NCBI GenBank assembly: GCA_903835685.1
Contig: CAILNX010000064.1
Location: 1 to 64,000 of the forward strand
Source: an uncultured delta proteobacterium
GTDB lineage: Bacteria > Desulfobacterota > Desulfovibrionia > Desulfovibrionales > Desulfovibrionaceae
DNA: 64,000 nucleotides
Direction of reading: 5' to 3'
Shown: positions 36,866 through 45,486 of the stretch, piece by piece
Layout: each line of letters opens with the position of its first letter
How positions within the stretch are numbered: the stretch's first letter is position 1
Translations under genes and position numbers: made by a program
The notes under the pieces: model-generated
Database searches by the model: none
What the model was told of the DNA's origin: nothing
Seen by the model: the letters and a program-made list of their open reading frames with translations, nothing else

Positions 36866-38074
36866 TCAGGCCGACTCATACTCCCAGATGAAGTGCTCCA
36901 GGTTATGGACCATGGCCACGCCATTCAGCCGGTCGGACCAGCAGAACAGGGACAGCCGTCCGTCCTGCGAAACCACGAAGACGTCTGCGGAGCGGTTGCC
37001 ATGGACGAAACGGGCCGCCGACTGGTGCCTCATTCCTCCCAACTCATCGAGGGACAGACCTTGGCGCAGGACTCCGGTCACGGCGTTCAAGGCGATGACT
37101 TGAAATTCTTCAGGCCCGAATTCCAGCTTGGCCCCGAATCCATACAACTTCATCTCCATGTCCATGACCACGGCCCCGTCGATGAGGCTCAGCTCTCCAA
37201 CCCGGTGGATCATGGACGCATTCAGCTCTTTCAAATAGTTGGCCGACTCGCATTTCGCCTGCATGGCGTGCAGGGGAGCCTCTTTTGTCGGCCCGGCCGC
37301 CGCATGGTCAGGGCTGAAGAGCGTTTGGTTCATGCGGATTTCATAGTTCTTGATGCTTTTCTGCAAGAGTTGACTGCTCTCATCGTCAAAAGCGAATTTG
37401 AAGCGAACAGCCTCCAGCCAGGATTGATCCCCGGGCTCGACCAGCACCAGCGTGCCACCATGGCCGTGGCGGATCATGGCGCTGACCATGCGGATGATCC
37501 GGTCCGGCATGTCTCCATGGATTTCCATGAACCGTTCCTTGCCCAGGTTGAAGGCCAGCAGTTTGCCCAGGGAATAGGTATCGGCGGCCAAGGGGTTGGT
37601 CATCACACCCTGGTGGAAGAGCGAAAGCACTTTCCCGGAACAGGAAGCCAGCAGGGTTCCGCTTCCCGCGATGCGCAGATGGACCAGCCCTTCCGGTTCC
37701 CCGTCGAGCATCCCCCAGACATGCAGGCCCTCGGGCCCCCCATGCACGGCCAGGGGCGTCCGGGGTGAAGCGGTGAGCAGGGCCACGAGATTGGGGACGG
37801 TCACAGGAACCTGTTGGCGCAACGACCTTGCCAGGAGAAAAGGATGGGGGGAGCAGATGGAGAGGGTGCCACGCACTTCGCGCCGCTCCTCCCTTTCCAG
37901 GCTGGCCCAGAAACATGTCATGCACATCCGGGACAACTGGGCGGCATCGGCCAGCAGGGCCTGCGCCCGGTCTCCTGAAAGCAACGGGCCAGTGCCCCCG
38001 TTCTTGTCCAGGAAGGCCGACGCCTGCATGGCGGCAACAAAGGGTGAATCCTTGGTAATGATGGAGATACCCAT
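36866..38074 (-). CDS. Uncharacterised protein with a diadenylate-cyclase-like (DisA_N) domain
   Basis: A 402-residue soluble protein. The C-terminal third (about 270-395) carries the two motifs of DisA_N/DacA domains in the right order and spacing: LIDGAVVMD (DGA at 299-301) followed by a FGAKLE strand, and GGMRHQSAARF (RH at 349-350), then ADVFVVSQDGRLSLF. The N-terminal part has an RHGHGGTLVLVE strand seen in sensor-type relatives. In classical c-di-AMP synthases the second motif is RHRAA; here it is RHQSA. It may make c-di-AMP or only bind a nucleotide. It is convergent with nrdD and upstream of the efflux genes on the same strand. Confidence 0.7.
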   Translation of the reverse strand: MGISIITKDSPFVAAMQASAFLDKNGGTGPLLSGDRAQALLADAAQLSRMCMTCFWASLEREERREVRGTLSICSPHPFLLARSLRQQVPVTVPNLVALLTASPRTPLAVHGGPEGLHVWGMLDGEPEGLVHLRIAGSGTLLASCSGKVLSLFHQGVMTNPLAADTYSLGKLLAFNLGKERFMEIHGDMPDRIIRMVSAMIRHGHGGTLVLVEPGDQSWLEAVRFKFAFDDESSQLLQKSIKNYEIRMNQTLFSPDHAAAGPTKEAPLHAMQAKCESANYLKELNASMIHRVGELSLIDGAVVMDMEMKLYGFGAKLEFGPEEFQVIALNAVTGVLRQGLSLDELGGMRHQSAARFVHGNRSADVFVVSQDGRLSLFCWSDRLNGVAMVHNLEHFIWEYESA

Positions 38075-38141
38075 GCTTCTTCCCGCCTCTTCGCACGGAC
38101 GCAGTGTTCTTTTCGTTTATAACTCCAACCTGCCTCAGGGC

Positions 38142-41100
38142 TCAATGGTTATCCGGGCGCTGTACGCCGAAGATCATGGCGTACAGCGCGGGGGTGAAGA
38201 GCAGGGTCAGGACCGTGGCCACCAGCAGACCGCCCATGATGGCCACGGCCATGGGTCCCCAGAACACGTTCCTGGTCAGGGGGATCATGGCCAGGATGGC
38301 GGCCAGGGCGGTCAGAACGACCGGGCGCGCCCGCCGGATGGTGGCGTCGATCACGGCCTCCCAGGCCGAGAGGCCCTCCTGGCGGTCCAGGTTGATCTGG
38401 TCCACCAGGATGACGCTGTTGCGCATGATCATCCCGGCCAGGGACAGGACGCCGAGCATGGCGATGAAGCCGAAGGGCATGCCGAAGGCCAGGAGCCCGA
38501 AAACCGCGCCGATGATTCCCAGGGGGGCCGTGGCCACGACCAGGAGCAGGCTCGGAAAGCTCTGCAACTGGCACATGAGGATCAGGAGCATGATGCCTGC
38601 GGACAGGGGCAGCAGGGCCGCTATGGAGCGGTTGGCCTTGGCGCTCTCCTCCAGGGCTCCGCCCACGTCGATCCGGTATCCCGGGGGCAGGGTCTTCTCG
38701 ATTTCCTTGAGCCGGGGCAGGATCTCGTTGGCCACATCAGGAGGCTGCACCCCCTCGACGACCTCCGAGCGAACCGTGATGGTCAGATCCCGGCTCTGCC
38801 TCCACATGATGGGTTCCTCGGACTCATACGTGATCATGGCCACCTGAGAGAGTTGGATGGGCTGCCCGTTACGGACGCTGATGGTCAGGTCGGGGAGGCG
38901 TTCGGGGCGCAGCCGCTCCTCCGCAGCGGCCCGGGCCACCACGTCGACCAGTTCGATGCCGTCCCGGACCTGGGTGATGGTCACCCCGGAGAGCAGAGCC
39001 TGCAGCGCCTCGGAGATATCCTGGGGGGTAAGCCCGAGGACCCTGGCCCGGTCCTGGTCCACGACCAGCCGCACCGCCTTGGACTGCTCGTTCCAATCCA
39101 TTTGCACGTCCACGGTCTTGGGGTTGGCGCGCATGGCGTCGCGAACCTGGTAGGCGATGTCCCGGACCTTCAGCAGGTCGGTGCCTATGACCCGGAACTG
39201 CACCGGGAATCCCACCGGAGGTCCCAGGAAGAGGGGGGTCACGCGCACCCGGCCCTGGGGGAGCCCCCCTTGCGCGGCAAAGGATTCCACCCGGCGCTTC
39301 ACCCGGTCGCGCGCCTCGGCGTCGGCCGTATCAAGCACCACCACGCCGTAGCTCGTGTTGGGCAGTTCCGGGGCCATGGGCAGGAACCACCGGGGCGCGC
39401 CCGAGCCGATGTAGCTGGTGTGGGTTTTCACCTCGGCGTCGTTCTTCAGGAACGACTCCATGGTCTCGATGGCCCGCGAGGTGGCGTTGAACGAGGCCCC
39501 CCCGGGCATGCGCACCTCGACCAGAAGCTCCGGCCTGGAAGACGAGGGGAAGAACTGGCGGGAGACGAACTGTGACTCGGCGACTCCCAGCGCGAACAGG
39601 AGAGCCGTCGCGCCCACGACCAGCTTGCGATGCTCCACGCACCAGGTGACCAGGGCGCGCAGCCTGCGGTAGATGGGGGTGTCGTAGATGGCGTGGGAAT
39701 CGCCGTGCCCGGCCGCGTGGAAGTTGGGAAGCAGCTTGAAGCCGAGGTAGGGCGTGAACGTCACCGCCACGAGCCAGGAGGCGACCAGGGCGATGGTCAC
39801 CACCCAGAAGATGCCGCCTGCGTACTCGCCGGAACCGGACTTGGCGAAGCCGACGGGCAGGAACCCGGCGGCCGTGACCAGGGTGCCGGTGAGCATGGGA
39901 AAGGCTGTGGCGGTCCAGGCGAAGGACGCGGCCTTGGTCCGGTCGAAGCCTTGCTCCATCTTCACCACCATCATCTCCACCGAGATGATGGCGTCGTCCA
40001 CCAGGAGGCCCAGGGCGATGATGAGCGCACCCAGGGAGATGCGCTCCAGGCTCATGCCCATCATGCTCATGACCATGGTGACCATGGCCAGCGTCAGCGG
40101 CACGGCCAGGGCCACGACGACTCCCGTGCGCATGCCCAGGGACAGGAAGCTGACCGCCAGCACGATGGCCAGGGCCTCCGCGAAAGACTGGACGAATTCA
40201 TGCACGGACTCGTCGACCACGCGGGCCTGGTCCGAGACCTTGCTCAACTCGAAGTTGACCGGCAGGTCGTCCCGGATGCGCTTGACGGCCTCATCCAGTT
40301 TTTGCCCGAGGTCGAGGATGTTGGCCTTCTTGGCCATGACCACGCCGATGGCGATGCCGGGCTTGCCCTCGTGGCGAACCGTGAAGGTGGGCGGGTCCAC
40401 CGGGCCGCGCTTCAGCGTGGCGATGTCCCCGAGGCGCAAAAGCTTGCCGTCGCCCTGGACCGGCACGGCCGCCAGCGCATCGACGCCCTTCAAGGCCCCG
40501 CTCACGCGCAGATAGATGGAATCCGAGGGCGTCTCCAGATCCCCGGCGGCAGCCACCGCGTTCTGCCTGGCGATGGAGTCGATGACCGCCTTGGGGCTTA
40601 GGCCCAGGGTGGCCATCTTGGCGTGGTTCACCTCTACGTAGATGCACTCGGGCTGTTCCCCGTAAAAACGCACCTTGGTCACGTCCGGGACGCGCAAGAG
40701 TTCCTGACGGATGCTCTCCGCCTGGTCTTTCAGCTCCCGCATGGTGGAGTCCTCGCCGGTGAGCAGGTACAGGAAGGAGTCCACGTCGCCGAATTCGTCG
40801 TTGAAAAAGGGGCCGATCACCCCGGCGGGAAGGGACGTCCGGATGTCGCTCACGCGCTTGCGCGCCTGGTACCAGCACTCCCGGACCTCCGACGGAGGCG
40901 TCGAATCCAGCAGATTGAGCTGCAGCACCACGTCGCCTGGGCGCGAATAGGTCTTCACCTTGTCGAAATAGGGCACTTCCTGAAGCTTTTTTTCAATGGG
41001 GTCGGCCACCAGCCGCTGCATTTCGTCCGCAGTGGCCCCTGGCCACAGCCCCCGGATGATCATGGTCTTGATCGTGAACTCGGGGTCCTCGGCCCGGCCC

Positions 41101-41204
41101 AGGTGCGTGTAGGACCACGCGCCGTAGAGGGACACAAGCAGGATGAAGAACAGGGTCAGCGGGCGGTGGGTGACGGCCCATTCCGACAGATTGAAGCCTT
41201 TCAT
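38142..41204 (-). CDS. RND efflux transporter, inner-membrane permease
   Basis: A 1020-residue AcrB/MexB-like proton-driven pump of the RND superfamily. It has the short cytosolic start with TM1, two large periplasmic domains (about 40-330 and 560-860) and twelve helices. GLLVDDAIISVE keeps the paired Asp residues of the proton relay in TM4. The second half ends GPMAVAIMGGLLVATVLTLLFTP, typical of the family. Its start overlaps the stop of the adaptor gene (ATGA). The substrate is unknown; loss of control by the TetR gene would raise expression. Confidence 0.94.
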   Translation of the reverse strand: MKGFNLSEWAVTHRPLTLFFILLVSLYGAWSYTHLGRAEDPEFTIKTMIIRGLWPGATADEMQRLVADPIEKKLQEVPYFDKVKTYSRPGDVVLQLNLLDSTPPSEVRECWYQARKRVSDIRTSLPAGVIGPFFNDEFGDVDSFLYLLTGEDSTMRELKDQAESIRQELLRVPDVTKVRFYGEQPECIYVEVNHAKMATLGLSPKAVIDSIARQNAVAAAGDLETPSDSIYLRVSGALKGVDALAAVPVQGDGKLLRLGDIATLKRGPVDPPTFTVRHEGKPGIAIGVVMAKKANILDLGQKLDEAVKRIRDDLPVNFELSKVSDQARVVDESVHEFVQSFAEALAIVLAVSFLSLGMRTGVVVALAVPLTLAMVTMVMSMMGMSLERISLGALIIALGLLVDDAIISVEMMVVKMEQGFDRTKAASFAWTATAFPMLTGTLVTAAGFLPVGFAKSGSGEYAGGIFWVVTIALVASWLVAVTFTPYLGFKLLPNFHAAGHGDSHAIYDTPIYRRLRALVTWCVEHRKLVVGATALLFALGVAESQFVSRQFFPSSSRPELLVEVRMPGGASFNATSRAIETMESFLKNDAEVKTHTSYIGSGAPRWFLPMAPELPNTSYGVVVLDTADAEARDRVKRRVESFAAQGGLPQGRVRVTPLFLGPPVGFPVQFRVIGTDLLKVRDIAYQVRDAMRANPKTVDVQMDWNEQSKAVRLVVDQDRARVLGLTPQDISEALQALLSGVTITQVRDGIELVDVVARAAAEERLRPERLPDLTISVRNGQPIQLSQVAMITYESEEPIMWRQSRDLTITVRSEVVEGVQPPDVANEILPRLKEIEKTLPPGYRIDVGGALEESAKANRSIAALLPLSAGIMLLILMCQLQSFPSLLLVVATAPLGIIGAVFGLLAFGMPFGFIAMLGVLSLAGMIMRNSVILVDQINLDRQEGLSAWEAVIDATIRRARPVVLTALAAILAMIPLTRNVFWGPMAVAIMGGLLVATVLTLLFTPALYAMIFGVQRPDNH

Positions 41205-42289
41205 TGGGACACCTCCTGGGAAGCTCCCTCCAGCCTTACGGCCATTCCCTCATCAAGCTTGTGCACGCCGCTCGCGACAATGGTGTCCCCATTGGCCAGC
41301 ATTCCATGCACATAGGCCTCCCGGTCCGTGTAGCGGTCCACGGTCACCGGCCTGAATGACAGGCGTCCCGTGTCCGGCTCCACGGCCCACACGCCCAGGC
41401 CCTTGCCCTGGTTGAACAGGGCGCTGGTCGGGATGCGAGCCAATGGCGTGAGTTTGGGGTCGGACAGGCGCAGCGTCGCGGTCATTCCGATGCGCGCGGA
41501 AGAATCAGCGCCAGGCAGGGAGAAACGCACCGGATAGGTGCGGGTGGCCGGGTCCGCCGACGGGGCGATCTCCCGCAGCACCGCGCGGTAGCGCCGGTCC
41601 TTGCTGGACCAGAGGGTCACTTCCCCCTCGGGCTTCTTCAAATCCTGGATGATGCTTTCCGGGATGTCGACCTGCACCTCGAGTTCGCCGTTCTTGGCCA
41701 CGGAATACACGCTCTGGCCTGCGGCGACCACCTGACCCGCCTCGGCGTTCACCTTGGTGACCGCGCCGTCAGTGCTGCAGACCAGGCCGGCGTAGTCGAG
41801 CCTGTTCCTGGCCAGCTTGAGTGAGCGGTCGGCTTTTTCCAGGCGGCCTCTGGCCTCGTCAGAGGCCAGGCGCTTCAAATCGTACTCGGCCTGGCTGATC
41901 ACCTTTTGGGAGAGCAGGGAGGCATAACGGCGTTCGTCGGTCAGGGCCTGCTCCTTGTTGGATCTGGCCGCGTTGAACTCGGCCTGGGAGCTTTCCATGG
42001 ACAGGCGCAGATCGTTTTCGTCGAGGACCGCCAGCACCTGGCCCGCGCGCACCCGATCCCCCACGTCGACCAGCCGCTTGAGCATGCGCCCATCGACCCG
42101 GAACGACTCCTGGACTTCGTAGCGGGCGATCACGACGCCTGAAAAAGTCCTTTCCTCCGACCCTCCCGCGAGTTGCACCTGCATGGTTCTCACCACGGGG
42201 CGCACCGGCTGCGCCTGCTGTGTTTCCTTGCATCCGAAGAGAAGGAGGCAGAGGGCGCTCATGATGAGCAAAAGGTAATTCGTTTTCAT
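41201..42289 (-). CDS. RND efflux periplasmic adaptor (membrane fusion lipoprotein)
   Basis: A 362-residue HlyD/AcrA-like adaptor linking the RND pump to an outer-membrane channel. The signal peptide ends in LLFGC, giving lipidation at Cys20. A barrel-sandwich segment begins FSGVVIARYEVQESFRVDG; the coiled coil lies at about 95-165, followed by VCSTDGAVTKVNAEAGQVV and the beta-barrel. GGGGAAAG precedes the ATG. No outer-membrane factor is in this operon; the TolC gene at 55560 is a candidate partner. Confidence 0.92.
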   Translation of the reverse strand: MKTNYLLLIMSALCLLLFGCKETQQAQPVRPVVRTMQVQLAGGSEERTFSGVVIARYEVQESFRVDGRMLKRLVDVGDRVRAGQVLAVLDENDLRLSMESSQAEFNAARSNKEQALTDERRYASLLSQKVISQAEYDLKRLASDEARGRLEKADRSLKLARNRLDYAGLVCSTDGAVTKVNAEAGQVVAAGQSVYSVAKNGELEVQVDIPESIIQDLKKPEGEVTLWSSKDRRYRAVLREIAPSADPATRTYPVRFSLPGADSSARIGMTATLRLSDPKLTPLARIPTSALFNQGKGLGVWAVEPDTGRLSFRPVTVDRYTDREAYVHGMLANGDTIVASGVHKLDEGMAVRLEGASQEVSQ

Positions 42290-42325
42290 TGTCTTTCCCC
42301 CAAAAACATCGTCGATATGAGAATA

Positions 42326-42339
42326 ATTAACATGTTAAT
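42326..42339. promoter_or_regulatory. Probable TetR operator of the efflux operon
   Basis: ATTAACATGTTAAT is a perfect 14-base palindrome, 36 bases upstream of the adaptor start and just past the tetR stop codon. It is the only dyad in this short AT-rich gap. Confidence 0.6.
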
Positions 42340-42356
42340 GTATGCGCTAAAATTTT

Positions 42357-42995
42357 CTATGGAGCACTTTCCAAGCTGATTCCGTCGATTATGGCCTCGG
42401 CGAGATATATCAGCTGTTCTTCCACACCATTTTCGTGGCCGGATATGCCGAATTCTTCCACCCAGCGTGCAATGAGATCAGGGTGTACAAATACCGCTAT
42501 CGCCTCATGTATGGCTCTGGCCATTTTGAATGTGTCCATTTTCTTCAATTGTCCGGAGGCCACTCCCTTGTCTAAAATAGATTCAAGTATCCTCCTCAAG
42601 CGTACGCTGTGTCCCTGAATAACCGGCCAATGCTGTTGAATTGCTAATGACACCATGTCGTATAATTTATTCCCCTTGAACACTCTTTCTCTGATTGATC
42701 TATGGTAGTGCAAAATAAAACGTGTTAAATTCTCTTTTGTCGAGTTCCCCTTGTCGGCCGAGGGCAAGCACATTGCCTCAATGCCCCGGACTAGGCGGTC
42801 GCAGATTTCCTCGTTGATGTGCGCCTTGGTCGGGAAATAGCGATAGACATTTGAATGGCTCATGCCCAGGCTGGCCGCGATGTCGCCAACGGTCGTCTTG
42901 GCATAGCCCACCTCCTTGAATATCCTTTCCGCAGTCTCGATAATTTTCTCTCTGGTCGCCTGGGTATCAACTTCCGGGGTTTTTTTCCGTCCCAT
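42357..42995 (-). CDS. TetR-family repressor of the efflux operon
   Basis: A 212-residue regulator. The N-terminal helix-turn-helix reads AERIFKEVGYAKTTVGDIAASLG followed by SHSNVYRYFPTKAHI, the canonical TetR pattern. The C-terminal ligand domain is variable. The ATG at 42995 follows CAGGAG and gives MGRKKTPEVDTQ; the longer frame to 43043 lacks a site. Codon use is more AT-rich than in neighbouring genes, hinting at later acquisition. It is transcribed into the pump genes, with palindromes both before it and after it. Confidence 0.92.
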   Translation of the reverse strand: MGRKKTPEVDTQATREKIIETAERIFKEVGYAKTTVGDIAASLGMSHSNVYRYFPTKAHINEEICDRLVRGIEAMCLPSADKGNSTKENLTRFILHYHRSIRERVFKGNKLYDMVSLAIQQHWPVIQGHSVRLRRILESILDKGVASGQLKKMDTFKMARAIHEAIAVFVHPDLIARWVEEFGISGHENGVEEQLIYLAEAIIDGISLESAP

Positions 42996-43050
42996 GGGCC
43001 TGCTCCTGATTCCCGACCGCAGCGCGGACCGGTTGTTTTTCAATTAATGA

Positions 43051-43080
43051 TTAATGATGAAAATATTCATTTATCATTAA
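43051..43080. promoter_or_regulatory. Dyad upstream of tetR, possible autoregulatory operator
   Basis: TTAATGAT and ATCATTAA are perfect eight-base arms separated by 14 bases, about 55 bases before the tetR start. ATTAATG is also repeated directly at 43043-43056. The half sites share TTAA with the palindrome at 42326 but are arranged differently. Confidence 0.5.
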
Positions 43081-43091
43081 ATGTCAACTAA

Positions 43092-43512
43092 AAAATAATT
43101 ATATTTTTTAGTATGTTATAAATTATATCGGGCTATGCAAAGCATATCCAGGTCATGGAAAGCTTCCACTGTTGCAAGTTTAGGGGGTCAAGTGGGTGAC
43201 TGGCGGAGGCAGAATGCCCATGGCCCCGCGCAAAGAGTTTGAAGCCAGTGTGCTGGTTCTGACTTGTCACGGTCGTTTTGAACAAGCTTTCCACAGAGGG
43301 GTTTGCGTCCGGGGCCATGACCTCATGGACCAGGCCCAGGTCCTCCTCCCTGATTGCGCCACTGGCACGGCCGCTTTTTGGCCAATCCCCAAGAGTTTAT
43401 TTGTCGATATTCCTGGTGCGCCTGTGCGCGACTCATTTTGCTTGCATACAGGGAAAGGGTGGTATTATAGGGCAAATATGAGGCGATAAGTCCGTAAAAG
43501 AGGGAGGGAGCG
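43092..43512. other. Gene-free stretch, possibly decayed
   Basis: It begins with very AT-rich DNA and continues with GC-rich sequence whose short frames on both strands lack ribosome sites and familiar motifs. I see no terminator. It could contain remnants of an old mobile element, but nothing specific supports that. Confidence 0.35.
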
Positions 43513-44907
43513 ATGACGATATCCCGAATGACCCCGAGCCTTCATATATTCTGGACCGTCCTGGCCGTCCTGCTGTGGTCCGGCCTCCTGCCCGGCCTGG
43601 CCCTGTCCGCGCCCGGGGACATCAAGTGGACCGCGACCCTGAACAATACCCTCTGCAGCGTGGCCCTCGCCCCGGATGGGACCCTGTACGTGGGCAGTTC
43701 GGACAAACGGCTCCATGCCTTCAACCCGGACGGCTCCCAGAAATGGCTAACGGCCCCGACCGGAGGCTCGATCACCTCCTCCCCGGCCGTCGGGCCGGAC
43801 GGAACTCTCTACGTGGGGGCTGGAAACAATTTCTACGCCTTCAAACCCACTGACGGGGCCACGAAATGGTCCACGAACGTGGCCGGGGCCTCCTTCGTTT
43901 CATCGCCGTCCATCGGCGCAGACGGAACCGTCTACATCGGGGCGCAGGACAACAAGTTCTACGCCTTCAACCCGGACGGAACCCAGAAATGGGCCACCGC
44001 GACCGGGAACGTCATCGCCTCCTCCCCGGCCATCGGCACGGACGGAACCATCTACGTCGGGTCAGTGGACAATAAACTTTATGCCTTCAATCCCTCGGAC
44101 GGGACCCAGAAATGGTCCCGCGCCACCGGCAGCGGAATCTACTACTCCTCCGTGGCCATGGCCTCGGACGGGACCCTCTACATCGCCTCGGACGACAACA
44201 AGCTCTACGCCATCAATCCCTCGGACGGGACCCAGAAATGGGCCTCGGCCACCGGAGGCATCATCCGCAATTCCTCCCCGGCCATTGCCGCGGACGGGAC
44301 CGTGTACATCGGCTCGAACGACAACAAGCTCTGGGCCTTCAACCCCTCGGACGGCTCGGTGAAATGGACCTCCCCGGCCGCAGGCAGCTTTTTCACCAGC
44401 CCGGTGGTGGGATCGGACGGGGTCATCTACGCCGCCTCGGACGACGGCAAGGTCTACGCCTTCAACCCCGCGAGCGGGGCCGTGCTCTGGTCCACGGCCG
44501 GGGACACCTTTTTCGCCAGTCCGACCATGGCCCCGGACGGAACCCTCTATCTGCCCGGCCGCACTGCGGCGAACAAGCTTTACGCCCTGTCCAGCTCCTC
44601 CTCGGGCCTGGCCGACAGCCCCTGGCCCCGCTGGCGCCATGACTTAAGGGGCACCGGCCGGGTGACCGGAGCGGCGGGGGAATCCCCGGACCAGCCCTCC
44701 GGGGTGATCGTGAGCGTCACGCGGGCCTCTGCGGTCTCGGCCGACCCCACTGTCCTGTCCCAGTCCTACCGGTTCAAGGGCTTCACCCCCAAGAGCCGCA
44801 AGTACTCCTTCAACGCCACGGTGTCCGTGAACGGGTCCACGGCTGTGTTCCGCTTCAATCACTGCGGGTTGATTCCTCGAAGCTCGCTTCGTTTACTCTT
44901 GGTTTGA
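43513..44907 (+). CDS. PQQ-like beta-propeller protein, 5' part of an interrupted gene
   Basis: 464 residues before a stop codon supplied by an inserted element. An N-terminal signal peptide (WTVLAVLLWSGLLPGLALSA) is followed by eight repeats of the type DGTLYVGSSDKRLHAFNPDG from about residue 50 to 360, each with DG and Y(V/I)G motifs, as in PQQ-enzyme or YVTN propellers. The propeller would be exported and bind a ligand or partner. From residue about 450 the sequence is the insert (HCGLIPRSSLR). If translated it would be a truncated secreted propeller without its C-terminal anchor. GGGAGG precedes the ATG. Confidence 0.8.
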   Translation: MTISRMTPSLHIFWTVLAVLLWSGLLPGLALSAPGDIKWTATLNNTLCSVALAPDGTLYVGSSDKRLHAFNPDGSQKWLTAPTGGSITSSPAVGPDGTLYVGAGNNFYAFKPTDGATKWSTNVAGASFVSSPSIGADGTVYIGAQDNKFYAFNPDGTQKWATATGNVIASSPAIGTDGTIYVGSVDNKLYAFNPSDGTQKWSRATGSGIYYSSVAMASDGTLYIASDDNKLYAINPSDGTQKWASATGGIIRNSSPAIAADGTVYIGSNDNKLWAFNPSDGSVKWTSPAAGSFFTSPVVGSDGVIYAASDDGKVYAFNPASGAVLWSTAGDTFFASPTMAPDGTLYLPGRTAANKLYALSSSSSGLADSPWPRWRHDLRGTGRVTGAAGESPDQPSGVIVSVTRASAVSADPTVLSQSYRFKGFTPKSRKYSFNATVSVNGSTAVFRFNHCGLIPRSSLRLLLV

Positions 44908-44967
44908 GGAGTCTGTTCTGGGCCTTATGCCTTTGATGCTCCGCAGCTTGCTGCGGGGTAGTTCACT
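44859..44967. mobile_element. REP/REPIN-like non-autonomous element
   Basis: About 105 bases with two hairpins at its ends: CGAAGC-T-CGCTTCG near the left and CCGCAGC-TT-GCTGCGG near the right. The left hairpin is preceded by GGTTGATTCCT and the right one is followed by GGGTAGTTCA; read inward, the right end is GAACTACCCCGCAGC. TCACT occurs at both edges (44859-44863 and 44963-44967), perhaps a 5-base target duplication. It is a paired-hairpin unit of the kind mobilised by REP-associated tyrosine transposases. It interrupts the propeller gene. Confidence 0.65.
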
Positions 44968-45420
44968 TCCACGGCCTTGAACGGCACGGCCTCGAACCTG
45001 ACCTTGATGAAGCTGTACGACACCAACGGGACCGCCCGGGGTTTCCGGGGATACGCCTCCTCGGTGGACACGGCCACGGACGGGGCCTGGTGGGTGACCA
45101 CCGCGAACAACGCCTACCTTCCGGCCTCCACCGTGCTGACCCTGGGGACCAAGTACTACGTGAACTATGTGGTCAAGGACAACGGGATCTACGACGAGGA
45201 CCGCACCCTTGGTTCGATCCGGGACCCGGTGGCGCTGGGCCTCGGCGGGGCTCCGGAGTCCGCGAACGGGTGCGTGCTGAACCCCCAGGCCGGGTTCGGG
45301 CCGGAAGGCCTGCTGGCCCTGGCCTTGCCCGGTCTGGCCTGGCTGCGGGGACGCCGGGCGCGGGGTCGCCGTGGCGGGGCAGGCCGGGAAGGTCGGCCGT
45401 CTGATATGTTTCCGTATTGA
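44968..45420 (+). pseudogene. 3' part of the interrupted propeller gene
   Basis: The continuation lies in the same frame as the 5' part and reads STALNGTASNLTLMKLYDTNG, a beta-sandwich-like segment matching the style of the FNATVSVNGSTAVF sequence before the insert. It ends with GCVLNPQAGFGPEG, a hydrophobic helix and an Arg-rich tail, which is the layout of C-terminal protein-sorting signals (GC-x-TM-Arg). It lacks a good ribosome site, so it is likely untranslated. Two in-frame stops (44905 TGA and 44959 TAG) are both inside the element. Confidence 0.65.
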
Positions 45421-45486
45421 CTGCCGAGGCTTTCCGTCCGATTGTGTCCTTTGGCTCTTGAAACTGAAGCCCGAGGGAGGGCGACC

